Part shown: positions 44,661 through 53,597 of the stretch, piece after piece
Position numbering within the stretch: the stretch's first letter is position 1
How the letters are laid out: every line of letters starts with the position of its first letter
Source: Methylomonas koyamae
GTDB taxonomy: Bacteria; Pseudomonadota; Gammaproteobacteria; Methylococcales; Methylomonadaceae
Length of the DNA: 64,000 nucleotides
Assembly (NCBI RefSeq): GCF_019669905.1
Contig: NZ_AP019777.1
Location: forward strand, 1,116,001 to 1,180,000
Direction: 5' to 3'
Notes under the pieces: model-generated
The model's input: the letters and a program-made list of their open reading frames with translations, nothing else
Told to the model about the DNA's origin: nothing
Databases searched by the model: none
Program-made: the position numbers and the translations under genes

Positions 44661-45691
44661 CACAGCCCCACGCAACAGTCCTGCCAACGCCACAACAGGT
44701 AGAGATGATCTTCACCCGGCCCCGGATAAGTGCGTCCCGCACCCCACTTGAACGTGGTTTCGCCAATGGCGTGATTGGACTCGGTTTCGGCGACCGGATA
44801 AAACATCGATAGCCGATATTGCGACTTGGGGATGAAGGGATAGATGTAGCCGCCGCATAAGGCATCGTTGCCGGTTGTTTTCCAGGCCAGCCCACGCCGA
44901 TGCAGGGAGGCCGTGGCGCGTGTAGCCAACAAGCTGGTGATGCGCGGGTCGGTGCCGTAACTGGTCGGCGAGATGCCGGATAAGGGATACATGTGTCCCC
45001 AAGCGCCGGCACACCAGAACAAGGCATCCAAGGGACTGCCGATTGCTGCCGCAGCAGCATCGGCGACACAGGCTGAAATGGCCACAGGATTGGCAAACAA
45101 CGCCGTTTCCGGACTGGTAAAAAACGCCAACAAATCGTTGTTCCAGGTCGGATCGAGCTCCGATACATACAGCAAATCGAAATCCCGGTAGCCGTCGCTG
45201 TTGCAATGGCCATCCCAGAACAGATCCAGCAGAATGGTCAACGGAAAGGCGAAATAGTGGTAATTGAAAAACGCCATCTCGCTGGCATCGAAGTCGGCCT
45301 TGCCGGTGGTGGCGATCAGACGCACATTCGAGGCACTGAACTTATGACCGCCCAGCGCCGGTGAACACCAGGGATTGCGGACAACCTCAATTAGGCGCGC
45401 CGGATTCCAAAGCCCCATGGTCATGCCCAGTTCCGGAATGCCCATCGGATCGGTGCAGAAGCAAAATTTCTCATCCGTGGCGATACTGGGTACATTGCCA
45501 CCGCCCAACGATGCACCGGCGGCGCGAATCGGGAACAGACAACTCCAGCAAATATCGGAGATCAGCTTGCCGGACCACAGTTCGGCGTCCGAGCACAACG
45601 GATCGACACTATTGGTGGTGGTTTCGGCATACAACGGAGTTGTCAGGGTTATCAAACCGCCCAACACCCAAAGGAAAACGAACCGCTTCAT
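44660..45691 (-). CDS. traU: TraU, conjugative pilus assembly protein
   Basis: This 343-residue TraU has a signal peptide (MKRFVFLWVLGGLITLTTPL, then YAE), then a cysteine-rich periplasmic protein with CWSCLFPI, KFCFCTDPMG and a C-terminal WRWQDCCVGL. It is needed for DNA transfer and pilus assembly in F-type systems. The ATG at 45691 overlaps the end of traW by 4 bases, and its stop overlaps traN. Confidence 0.93.
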   Translation of the reverse strand: MKRFVFLWVLGGLITLTTPLYAETTTNSVDPLCSDAELWSGKLISDICWSCLFPIRAAGASLGGGNVPSIATDEKFCFCTDPMGIPELGMTMGLWNPARLIEVVRNPWCSPALGGHKFSASNVRLIATTGKADFDASEMAFFNYHYFAFPLTILLDLFWDGHCNSDGYRDFDLLYVSELDPTWNNDLLAFFTSPETALFANPVAISACVADAAAAAIGSPLDALFWCAGAWGHMYPLSGISPTSYGTDPRITSLLATRATASLHRRGLAWKTTGNDALCGGYIYPFIPKSQYRLSMFYPVAETESNHAIGETTFKWGAGRTYPGPGEDHLYLLWRWQDCCVGL

Positions 45692-46896
45692 GATCGTTCT
45701 CCGGTTGCGGCCGGCAGTTTTCGTTCATGAACCAGCAAACGATTACCGGATTGTTCAACGACAGCGGGCACATGCTGTAATTGAAAACGGCTGCGCACAT
45801 CCGGTGTCAATAAATACACCGGTGCCTGCAACGTCGTTTCCAAACGCTTTAAACTCTCCCAACCTTTATGACGAGACAGCGACGTGGCCAGATACATCAC
45901 GCGAGATTGTTTGTCCTGGCAGGACTGATGCTGAATCAGCTCAACTTGAGCTGGCACCGTGGCATCGAATACCATCAGGCATAAGCCAAACGGCATCTTG
46001 TCCAAGGGATTGACGGTTTGTCCGGCATGGATAATCAGCTGACCGTTGGGTGCAACTAGATCGCGTGGGGCGGTGATGGTCAGATCCACAATCCGATCAC
46101 GATCGGCCTGAGCGGTGGGTAAGTCTTCAAATTTTTGCTGTTCCCAGAATCGAGCGATGGCCTGTTGCTGCTTTTGCTTCCAGTCAATGGCGGCCATCCG
46201 GCGTTTGATCTCTTCAAGCAAGTCGATTTCGGCAATCTCGCCGACATCGCCCAAGGTTCCTAATTCACCCTGTTTGCCGGCTTTGATCTGCTCGTCCAGC
46301 CAGGACAAACTACTGACACCCCGGACGTGTAAAAGGGATTTGTCTTCCTGTTCGACGACGATGTCCGGCACCGACGCAACCGACCAGCGTTGAAAACGGG
46401 TGGGATCGATAACGATGTTCGGTAATGGCTCGATGCCTTTCAGCAATCGCTTGAGGTCTGCCATCAAGGCCGGTAGTTTTTGGCCGGGCTTTGGGCCGCG
46501 AAACACTAGCAACACATCGTCCCGATCTGCGGCCTCTTCAAAGATGCCTTTCAGTGCAGGTTCACCCAGCGAGAAGGAGACAAACAACAGTGTGAGTGGT
46601 TTGTTCGAAGGCGTTGTTGGTAGGCCGCTTGCCAATTTTGTGGATCTTGTCGATAGCGCATCTGCGCGAATCGCTTGTGAGGCCTCAAATACTTGTTGCG
46701 CTTGGCGCTTCACGTCTAACTGTTCGGATTGACCGTTCAACCAGTCGGGTCGAGGCTGGCCTTCCAGGGCTTGCAAGATGGCCTGCGAGCGTGTTAACCA
46801 AGCCTCCTCTGCGAAAGCTGGAAAAAATGGAACCCCTAAGATCAGGCAGAATACCGACCGGATTTGCCGAGCCAGAGTTTGATCAAAACAACGCAT
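45688..46896 (-). CDS. traW: TrbC-TraW fusion, pilus assembly protein
   Basis: This 402-residue protein joins two F-type functions. The first half after the signal peptide (residues about 1-30) resembles TrbC (LTLLFVSFSLGEPALKGIFEEA, which is typical of that domain). The second half (about residues 235-402) resembles TraW (FEDLPTAQADRDRIVD...RVMYLATSLSRHKGWESL). In F these are separate proteins that interact in the periplasm. The ATG at 46896 overlaps trhF by 14 bases; an alternative start at 46908 adds 4 residues. Confidence 0.85.
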   Translation of the reverse strand: MRCFDQTLARQIRSVFCLILGVPFFPAFAEEAWLTRSQAILQALEGQPRPDWLNGQSEQLDVKRQAQQVFEASQAIRADALSTRSTKLASGLPTTPSNKPLTLLFVSFSLGEPALKGIFEEAADRDDVLLVFRGPKPGQKLPALMADLKRLLKGIEPLPNIVIDPTRFQRWSVASVPDIVVEQEDKSLLHVRGVSSLSWLDEQIKAGKQGELGTLGDVGEIAEIDLLEEIKRRMAAIDWKQKQQQAIARFWEQQKFEDLPTAQADRDRIVDLTITAPRDLVAPNGQLIIHAGQTVNPLDKMPFGLCLMVFDATVPAQVELIQHQSCQDKQSRVMYLATSLSRHKGWESLKRLETTLQAPVYLLTPDVRSRFQLQHVPAVVEQSGNRLLVHERKLPAATGERS

Positions 46897-47446
46897 AGGC
46901 CCGTCCAATCACTTGATGGTCGTAGACATAGCCCCAGTAACGGGAATCGAAGCTTTTGTCGGTTTGCCCGGTCACCCAATAGGCGGCCGGTGGAATCGTT
47001 TCATGGCGTTTGAAAGAGGAGGGGGCTTTGTTCAGTTTCTCCGACAATGGCAAACCGTCGATGACCTGTTCGTTGTTAATCATGGTGTGCTTTGGGTCGA
47101 CATGGACGGTATCGCCCGTGACGCCGGCGGCAATTTTGACGATGATCTGGCCGTCCTTGAAAAAAGGCGCCATGCGCTCGGCGCGAAACGCAATCAAATC
47201 GCCGCGCCAGATGTCTTTGTTGTGAGTGTCGATCAGGTACACCCATTTGTCCGGCAGGCAGCGATCGACCTGATCGTCGCCGCCGATCAGAAAGCGTTGA
47301 CCGATATAGCGTTCAACGGCCAATACCAGCAACAAGATCGGTAAAGCTTTCCCGATGAACCGCAGTAACGCCGCTCGGGTTTTATAGGGTCTCTGCTTGG
47401 TATTGGTTGTCGTGGCGATAGCGACATTTGAATGATTGGATTGCAT
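46883..47446 (-). CDS. trhF: TrhF, S26-family conjugal signal peptidase
   Basis: This 187-residue protein is a membrane-bound S26-type peptidase of the TrhF/TraF kind, used to mature pilin or other transfer proteins. After a short basic N-terminus there is one membrane segment (ALPILLLVLAVERYIG), then DRCLPDKWVYLID, where most relatives of signal peptidase I have a serine in place of this cysteine. The general-base lysine is in IIVKIAAGVTGD. The start at 47446 (MQSNHSN) follows GGTGAG. It lies 4 bases after the previous gene. Confidence 0.85.
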   Translation of the reverse strand: MQSNHSNVAIATTTNTKQRPYKTRAALLRFIGKALPILLLVLAVERYIGQRFLIGGDDQVDRCLPDKWVYLIDTHNKDIWRGDLIAFRAERMAPFFKDGQIIVKIAAGVTGDTVHVDPKHTMINNEQVIDGLPLSEKLNKAPSSFKRHETIPPAAYWVTGQTDKSFDSRYWGYVYDHQVIGRAYALF

Positions 47447-47450
47447 AGAC

Positions 47451-47768
47451 TCACCGGGTTTGATGCTGAACATAGACATCCGCCGGGGCGGCTACTACCG
47501 CGGTCGAGTCAATGACCAGATAACCTGCGTCACTGAGCTTTTTGGCCTGCCCCTGCCAGTCATCGACGATCTTGGCCATTTGCTCCTGGCTGGCGTTGGG
47601 CGGTATCGATTGAATCAGCTTGCCCCGATCGAGCACGAACACCGGCGTGACCAGATTCAGGCGCGCCAACGGCTGTTGCAATTGCTGTTGTGCAGCTAGC
47701 CAGCCGCCGATACTGCCCAGAAACAGCGAAATCAACACGGTACTAAGCCATTGCGATTTAGGATCCAT
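47451..47768 (-). CDS. TrbI-like transfer protein (F type)
   Basis: This 105-residue protein has a single N-terminal membrane segment (STVLISLFLGSIGGWLAA), a glutamine-rich stretch and a periplasmic part with LNLVTPVFVLDRGKLI. This resembles the small F-type TrbI protein, which influences pilus retraction. It starts at 47768 inside the end of traC (11-base overlap) and ends 4 bases before trhF, so it is coupled within the operon. Confidence 0.7.
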   Translation of the reverse strand: MDPKSQWLSTVLISLFLGSIGGWLAAQQQLQQPLARLNLVTPVFVLDRGKLIQSIPPNASQEQMAKIVDDWQGQAKKLSDAGYLVIDSTAVVAAPADVYVQHQTR

Positions 47769-50172
47769 ACGCACTCTCCCTGGATTTGCTGCTGCGATTG
47801 TCGATGAGTTGTTGAATGGCATCGCCCAGACTCAAACCTTGCCGGCGCAGCTGCTTCAAGGCATTGACGTCTTCGGGTTTGGTGGAAAACAGAATGCGTT
47901 TGTAAGGATCGACGATCAGCCGGCCGATGCCGGAACCCATCTCGGTGATGAAGAAAATCTCGGAATAAGCACCGGGCAAGGTATGCACGGTTTTCAGCAG
48001 TTCATAGCCGCCATCCGATAACGGCAAGCGTCGGTCCTGTTTCATACCTTCGATGACTTCGGCTTTTTGACCGAGCAAATACATATTGGCCGAGTTCTCG
48101 ACGATGGCCCGGCCTGCAGCATTGCGGTACAAGTCGTTGACCGACTGGGTGATGGTTATCGCCGCACCGCCGTATTTACGAAACCGACGGTAGCCGTGTT
48201 CCATGAACTTGGCGACATCGCCTTCAGTGAGTAGATCCCAGGCTTCGTCGATGATGACGATCTTGGGGCGGTTGCGTTCGCCCAGATACATTTCTTGCTG
48301 GATCTGGTAGATCAGCTGCAGCAACACCACCTGTTGTAGATGTTTACGTCCTTTTAGCTCCTCCAATTCCAATACGGTAAAGTCGCGAGCGAACTTGGCA
48401 TTGTTCTTACCGTTGAAGTAACGGCCGTATTCGCCTCGAGTGGTAAAGGGGAATAACTGCTCACCGACATCTTTTAGGCGTTGGTCGGTTTCGGCGCAGA
48501 GTTGCTTGGCAATGTCGTCCACGGACATGGCCTGCGCTTTTTCGGTCCACAGTTGTTTCAATATCCGCTTCAGACCCGCGGTTTGAAAATCGGTCAACTT
48601 TTCAGTCGGTGCTGCCATTTGACTGACTAAACCGGCTAACATGTCAGCTTCTTCCTCGAAGTTTTGCACGATCTCGAACGGGTTCATGCAAATGCTCGAG
48701 CCATGGGTGAACTTAACGAAGTCGCCTTCCAATACCTCACAGAGATTTTCATAGGAGCGGCCGACATCGATCGCCCAGATTTGCGCGCCTTCGGTCAGGT
48801 AGCTGACGACGATCTCGTTGGTCAGAAAGGATTTTCCTTTACCCGATTCGGCGGCGATACACAGGTTGTAATTGCCGGTGGTATCGAACAACGACACGGC
48901 CATGTGCTCGCCGTTGCGTGAGACGAAATTCAGGGTTGGGGTGCCGGTACCGGCCCAGTCGCCGAACAAAGGCAACAAAGGAATCGCATGCCGGGTGGCC
49001 AAGGTGCGGTAGCGTTTCAAATCGGAAATCGCCGAGCGTTCGGGGCCGAACGGCAAACAATTGAGAAAAAAAGGCAGGCAAAAATACTTGTCTTCCAGTA
49101 GCTGAAAGCCCAATTCGCGAAAATACACCCTGGCATTCGAAACGGCAGCGGCTTCTTCGGCTTCGTCGCAAAATAGCAGAACGCCGAAATAGGCCCGAAT
49201 CGGCCGGTCGCCGTCGCGGTAGGCATCGAACAACACATCGAAATGGTGTTTGCGTTGAACCAGCACCGGCAGAAAACGGGCGATTGGCGTATTGACCTGA
49301 TTGGTGATGAATTGCCGCACGCCTTCCTGACGGGTTCGCGTGGATTCGGCATCGGGATAATGCAAGGTCAGACTGAGCAAAGTATTCTGGCGGATGCCAC
49401 GGGTACCGGAGAGAATGTCACCCAAGTAACTTTTGGCGCTGCCGAAGTAAAAATGATCGGGGGTGCGTTTGGCGGACAAGGTCTTGACACGCTTACTACC
49501 GAGCCACAGACCTTTTTCATCCAGTTCGAGTGCGTTGTCGTAATCCAGCAATTGATCGCGGATCAGTTGAGTCGGATCACACTCGGGCACCACCCGGTCT
49601 TTCCAGCCGGCATCCGGTTGCCAGTTGAGCAGCGTGTTCAGGATGCGGACATACTGATCGGCGCCCAATACTTCCGGATACAAGCCAATGGTCGACAGCG
49701 ATTGTTGCGTTGCCATTTGCAATTCGCTGGCCCGGCGGATGTCGGCTTCACTCGGCCGGGGGAATGCCATCGGTAGTTTGACTGTGACCAGAATGTGGCT
49801 GCGCCGGAGACGTGCCCCCGAAATTGCTTCCGGCGCCTTGGTCGTGCCGCGCCGCAGAAACTCAACGCTGGCCTGCGTCATGGTTTTATAGGTTGGCTTT
49901 TGCTGCTTTAAACGTCGGGTCTGCATGATCGCCAGCGATTCCTCGATATCCGGCGAGGTCCAGAGGCTGACCTGCAACAAGGTGTCGGTCGGCCAATCTT
50001 GGTTCAGCAACACGTTGACGCGCGCGGACACGCTGGCATCGGCGCCGGTCATGGGGCGGCATAAAAAACCAAAGCCAATGCTGCTATCGGCCATCAAGAA
50101 GAGATGATGGTCATATTCGTAGGCCAGTACCGTGAATAGCTGGTCAGCCCGAGGGCGTTGCGATGAGGTCAT
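47758..50172 (-). CDS. traC: TraC, transfer ATPase (VirB4 family)
   Basis: This 804-residue ATPase powers pilus assembly. The Walker A motif is CIAAESGKGKSFLTNE near residue 440, and Walker B is KIVIIDEAWDLL near residue 645, followed by AAITITQSVNDLY. The N-terminal half is the TraC-type domain. It acts at the cytoplasmic face of the inner membrane with TraL, TraE and TraB. The ATG at 50172 overlaps the stop of the upstream gene as ATGA. Confidence 0.94.
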   Translation of the reverse strand: MTSSQRPRADQLFTVLAYEYDHHLFLMADSSIGFGFLCRPMTGADASVSARVNVLLNQDWPTDTLLQVSLWTSPDIEESLAIMQTRRLKQQKPTYKTMTQASVEFLRRGTTKAPEAISGARLRRSHILVTVKLPMAFPRPSEADIRRASELQMATQQSLSTIGLYPEVLGADQYVRILNTLLNWQPDAGWKDRVVPECDPTQLIRDQLLDYDNALELDEKGLWLGSKRVKTLSAKRTPDHFYFGSAKSYLGDILSGTRGIRQNTLLSLTLHYPDAESTRTRQEGVRQFITNQVNTPIARFLPVLVQRKHHFDVLFDAYRDGDRPIRAYFGVLLFCDEAEEAAAVSNARVYFRELGFQLLEDKYFCLPFFLNCLPFGPERSAISDLKRYRTLATRHAIPLLPLFGDWAGTGTPTLNFVSRNGEHMAVSLFDTTGNYNLCIAAESGKGKSFLTNEIVVSYLTEGAQIWAIDVGRSYENLCEVLEGDFVKFTHGSSICMNPFEIVQNFEEEADMLAGLVSQMAAPTEKLTDFQTAGLKRILKQLWTEKAQAMSVDDIAKQLCAETDQRLKDVGEQLFPFTTRGEYGRYFNGKNNAKFARDFTVLELEELKGRKHLQQVVLLQLIYQIQQEMYLGERNRPKIVIIDEAWDLLTEGDVAKFMEHGYRRFRKYGGAAITITQSVNDLYRNAAGRAIVENSANMYLLGQKAEVIEGMKQDRRLPLSDGGYELLKTVHTLPGAYSEIFFITEMGSGIGRLIVDPYKRILFSTKPEDVNALKQLRRQGLSLGDAIQQLIDNRSSKSRESAYGS

Positions 50173-50426
50173 AGTGCTTTGTCCTCTTCATAAAGTTGCT
50201 TCAAGTCTTCGGCTGGACATTCCGGATGTAAGCGAATCGTGAAGGGATGTCGGCAAACACGAACCGCACGTTTTTTGCGCGATAACTGCCGGGCTCTGGC
50301 CGGATGGCAGGAATTGATCGGTTTGCCGTTAGCGGCCTGGACCTTGACGCTGCGCATGGCCTTAGTCGGTTGACAAGGGCGGCGGTTGCCCGCCGCAGTC
50401 TCGGTATCAATACTTGAACCGGTCAT
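50169..50426 (-). CDS. Small basic protein between traA and traC
   Basis: This 85-residue protein begins MTGSSIDTETAAGNRRPCQP and is rich in arginine, lysine and cysteine, with no membrane segment. I do not recognise it. The case for it being real is the tight packing: it starts 11 bases after the traA stop and ends in a 4-base ATGA overlap with traC. Other F-type operons of this class carry short genes here. It may be a cytoplasmic zinc-binding or nucleic-acid-binding protein. Confidence 0.65.
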   Translation of the reverse strand: MTGSSIDTETAAGNRRPCQPTKAMRSVKVQAANGKPINSCHPARARQLSRKKRAVRVCRHPFTIRLHPECPAEDLKQLYEEDKAL

Positions 50427-50437
50427 CGTCTTTAAGC

Positions 50438-50737
50438 CTAAATCGTGGCGGTGACGATGTTGGTGATGATGGTCGGCGCCGCAAACAATCCGACGCCGCT
50501 GGCAATCCCCAGCACAAAGCCCATGATGCTGCCGCGCACGACACCGGCAACCAGGCCGACGATGACGAACACGATGGCAATGATGCGGCCGAGCAAGCCT
50601 TCGACCCAGCCGGTCAGCAAGGTCCAGACGTTGTTGAACTCGGTACCGCCGGCACCGGCCATGGCGTCGGATGCCATCAACATAAAAAATAACGATGCCA
50701 GGGCGACCAAGACCCCGGTTCGATACGACGTTTTCAT
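50438..50737 (-). CDS. traA: TraA, pilin precursor
   Basis: This 99-residue prepilin has a long signal sequence ending LMASDAMA, then GAGGTEFNN as the likely mature N-terminus. Two hydrophobic segments follow (IIAIVFVIVGLVAGVV and IMGFVLGIASGVGLFAA), as in F-type pilins. I chose the ATG at 50737 (MKTSYRTG) because GAGGA lies 8 bases upstream. It makes up the conjugative pilus. A gap of about 130 bases to traV may contain its own control region. Confidence 0.88.
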   Translation of the reverse strand: MKTSYRTGVLVALASLFFMLMASDAMAGAGGTEFNNVWTLLTGWVEGLLGRIIAIVFVIVGLVAGVVRGSIMGFVLGIASGVGLFAAPTIITNIVTATI

Positions 50738-50868
50738 CAAAAATGTCCTCATTCAGGTTAAATGACGGTTGCCCGTCGAATCTCGGACGCTCAGTCCGGC
50801 AGGTTTTAAGCGGTTGCCCGCTCACTCTCGCAGGGGGTGTGAGACCTGCGGTGAAAAGGGATTCAGGC

Positions 50869-51381
50869 TTAGGGCAATTTGTGATCCAGCCGGGGAGTAG
50901 GACCATCATCGTCATTCGCCTCGACGCTCGGCCGTTTCTCGGGCGGACGTTGCTCGACTTGTAAAGGAATCAACGACGAACTGGCTGTCGGTGCCGCCTT
51001 GCCAATCATCCAACGCCGAGGTTCCAGCTCGGTGTAGACGTAGTTGGAGACCATCAAATCGCCGTCAGCATCTTCCCAAGGGGCGATCCAAATGCGCATG
51101 ACCTGGGAGGGTGTACGAATCGGAGTGGGATCTTCGATCTTGGGTACGGGTTGTTGTAACGGTGGGACGAGTGTTGGTTTCGAGACTGACTCCGATCCCT
51201 GGCTATTTTCCGCAGGCGTTTCCGGTAAGGCGGTATTGGTCACCTGGTAAGCTTGTGTAGTCGACAGACAGCTGGGTTCGTCCGGCATACCTTTACAGCC
51301 GTATTCGGTGGCGCAGCCGGCGGTGATGGTAATCAGCAATACACTGATGCCGTAACGGGAAATGGCGAGAATGGCTTTCAT
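50869..51381 (-). CDS. traV: TraV, outer membrane lipoprotein
   Basis: This 170-residue protein starts MKAILAISRYGISVLLITI and has a lipobox ITAGC followed by ATEYGCKGMPDEPSC, the typical cysteine pair of TraV. The rest is proline-rich, with a C-terminal PWEDADGDLMVSNYVYTEL. TraV anchors the TraK/TraB envelope complex in the outer membrane. The ATG at 51381 overlaps the stop of dsbC by 4 bases. Confidence 0.85.
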   Translation of the reverse strand: MKAILAISRYGISVLLITITAGCATEYGCKGMPDEPSCLSTTQAYQVTNTALPETPAENSQGSESVSKPTLVPPLQQPVPKIEDPTPIRTPSQVMRIWIAPWEDADGDLMVSNYVYTELEPRRWMIGKAAPTASSSLIPLQVEQRPPEKRPSVEANDDDGPTPRLDHKLP

Positions 51382-52196
51382 GGTTTCTTCTCCGAGGCAT
51401 TTGGATTTTGTGTATCGGGCGTCGTTGCCAGACTGGGCGACGGTTTCGGTTTGTCGGCCAACCAATCGGCTAACACCTCAGGTGCGCCACTGTGGGTGCG
51501 GCCGTCCGGAGCAATCAGAAACGGCACGCCCTTCAAATCGAACAATTTGGCGGTGACAACAGCCTTTTGCAGCGGCTCTTTGTTGCACTGAGTGGGCGGT
51601 TCGGTCGGCAAGCCGGCGTAATCCTGTTTCAACAAGCGGTCGCGCACGGCGTCTTTGGTTTTGGTATCGGTCGCCCCTAATTGACACGCCAGTTGCACGA
51701 CGAGGTTTTGCGATTCGGGGCCGAGGATGGGGATCATCACCAGTTTGAAGGTGTACTGGTCTTTCAAGGCTTGCAGGTCTTTCATGACCTTGCCGCAATA
51801 AGGGCAGCGCGGATCGATGAACACCAGTACTTGGCCTTTGCCATGCCCGACGGTCACCGCGCCCAGATCGTCGGCCTTGAGTTTCATCCGCGACAGGTCG
51901 ATGCGGTTGGCGATGTTGTCGATATCCGCCAATGCCTTGATCTCCTGTTGAGTCCAGATGTCCATCAATTTGCCGCCGTAAAAGGCAAAGCGGCCATTGC
52001 TGGAGATAAACACCGTTTGCTCGCCGGACTTGACCATCTTCAGGCCCGAGATCGGCAAGTCCTGCATGCCGTCGATCTTGATCGACAAAAGGCCTGCGGC
52101 GATATCCGATACAGCCGGTTTTTGCGGATTGGCGGCGAAGGCGATCGACGCCGCGAATAGCGATGCAAACAGTAGAGTAATTTGGCGTAGAGTCAT
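51378..52196 (-). CDS. dsbC: DsbC-like thiol-disulfide isomerase of the transfer system
   Basis: This 272-residue periplasmic protein has a signal peptide (MTLRQITLLFASLFAASIAF, cut near AFA-A), a DsbC-type dimerisation region and a thioredoxin fold with the active site DPRCPYCGKV near residue 130. It would shuffle disulfides in cysteine-rich TraN and TraU. A proline-rich tail extends the C-terminus. Confidence 0.92.
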   Translation of the reverse strand: MTLRQITLLFASLFAASIAFAANPQKPAVSDIAAGLLSIKIDGMQDLPISGLKMVKSGEQTVFISSNGRFAFYGGKLMDIWTQQEIKALADIDNIANRIDLSRMKLKADDLGAVTVGHGKGQVLVFIDPRCPYCGKVMKDLQALKDQYTFKLVMIPILGPESQNLVVQLACQLGATDTKTKDAVRDRLLKQDYAGLPTEPPTQCNKEPLQKAVVTAKLFDLKGVPFLIAPDGRTHSGAPEVLADWLADKPKPSPSLATTPDTQNPNASEKKP

Positions 52197-52223
52197 AAAT
52201 ACCTTTGAGATCGGGTTAAAGAA

Positions 52224-53597
52224 TCAGCTCGGTGTTTTCAGCTTCAGCGCCGTGCCTTTTTGCACGATGAAATTGACCTGGCGCGTAGCGTCGACTTCTA
52301 TGACCGGGTAAATCTCCTCGGCCATGTCCATGTAAAAGTGCGACAGGCGTTCCATGGCGTATCCGGCGCCTTTCAAGGCACCGCCTTCCATCGACTGCGA
52401 GGAAAAGGCGCTTTGGAACGGCGTGGTTCCGGATAGAGCCCCCAGGCCGCCGGTCATCAGCACCGGAATCTGATTGCGTCCGAAGGCATCGGAAAAGCCG
52501 CGTAAAAAGCCCGCCATCATGGATTGAGCGAGGAGGGCGCCTTGTTTGGACACCACGCGACCGCGCACACCGTTTTTGCCGTCTTCGCCGGTGGCATACG
52601 CATTCATCGGTACTTCGATCACGCCACCGTCCTGACGGACACAGGAAAAGGTCTCGCCGCGAAAGTAGGCCCGCTCAGCACTCAGGTCTCCGAAGCCCGC
52701 GGCCAGCAGGAAGCACTCGCGGACATCGGCATGAAAACGGTTGGGCAGAATGGCTTCCTTCTTGATCCGGAACAGTACCGGCATGGGTTCTTTCTTGGCT
52801 TTTTTGCCGGTCGGGGCATCCAGACCGTTCAACAACACCCCGGTCAATATGCTGCCTGCCGGAATGAAGACATCGCTGCTGGCATGGTTAGAACGTCTTC
52901 GATCCAGAGTCGGAGTCGTGTCTTTGTCTTTACCATTGGACTGCTCGGCGCCTTCCTGTATGACGCGAATCTGCATTGCCGCCGGTGCTTGGCCATTGGC
53001 TCGTCCTCCCGAGACACCAGTATTGCCTGGTGTCGATGCGGGAATGGCGGCTTGCTCGAAAACGTGGTTGAGATCATCCTGGCTGTTGTCGAACCGCGTG
53101 CTGCTTGGGCGGCGGTTGTAAGGTCTTCCTTGCGTCATTGGCTCTATGGAAGGTTCATTGGAATCGCCTGGGTTGCTGGCCACTGTCGGTGTGGTGGCTT
53201 TGTTCTTCAGCGACTCGACTTCGCCGGTCACGGCTTGTAGTTTGGCTTCATAGGCTTCGCGTTCCGCTGCCGTCCATTGTTTGAAACGGATTTCATCGGA
53301 TTGCTGTTCCCGGCGCTGCTGTTCTTCGATCGCCGCTAGCCGGCGGGCTTGCTCGTCGTTCTTCTGCAGCAGATCTCGCAATTGCGCGGAAATGCCGTCG
53401 ATGCCCAGCGAGCGCGGATCGCTATCGGTCAGAATGTGTTGAATGGTGGCCTGTTTGCTCAGCGGTTTGCTGACTTCCGGGGTGACGGTGGCCAATGCGA
53501 TGATGATGGCCAACACCACGGTACCGATGCCGCCGACGGCCAGATTGCGTTTGGCGGTCGGGCTCAAGCGTGTCCACCAGGTATCTACGCTGGCCAT
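52224..53597 (-). CDS. traB: TraB, envelope-spanning transfer protein
   Basis: This 457-residue protein has an N-terminal membrane segment (VGGIGTVVLAIIIALATV), a coiled-coil (about residues 60-120), a proline- and glycine-rich linker and a C-terminal TraB/TrbI-type beta-barrel domain (DVFIPAGSILTGVLLNGLDA). It spans the envelope and links the inner membrane complex to TraK and TraV. Its ATG overlaps the stop of traK (TAATG). Confidence 0.93.
   Translation of the reverse strand: MASVDTWWTRLSPTAKRNLAVGGIGTVVLAIIIALATVTPEVSKPLSKQATIQHILTDSDPRSLGIDGISAQLRDLLQKNDEQARRLAAIEEQQRREQQSDEIRFKQWTAAEREAYEAKLQAVTGEVESLKNKATTPTVASNPGDSNEPSIEPMTQGRPYNRRPSSTRFDNSQDDLNHVFEQAAIPASTPGNTGVSGGRANGQAPAAMQIRVIQEGAEQSNGKDKDTTPTLDRRRSNHASSDVFIPAGSILTGVLLNGLDAPTGKKAKKEPMPVLFRIKKEAILPNRFHADVRECFLLAAGFGDLSAERAYFRGETFSCVRQDGGVIEVPMNAYATGEDGKNGVRGRVVSKQGALLAQSMMAGFLRGFSDAFGRNQIPVLMTGGLGALSGTTPFQSAFSSQSMEGGALKGAGYAMERLSHFYMDMAEEIYPVIEVDATRQVNFIVQKGTALKLKTPS

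Noticed and set aside
50169..50915. 248-residue frame across traA
   Set aside because: Only the last 85 residues, from 50426, are plausible; the rest is out-of-phase reading through traA.
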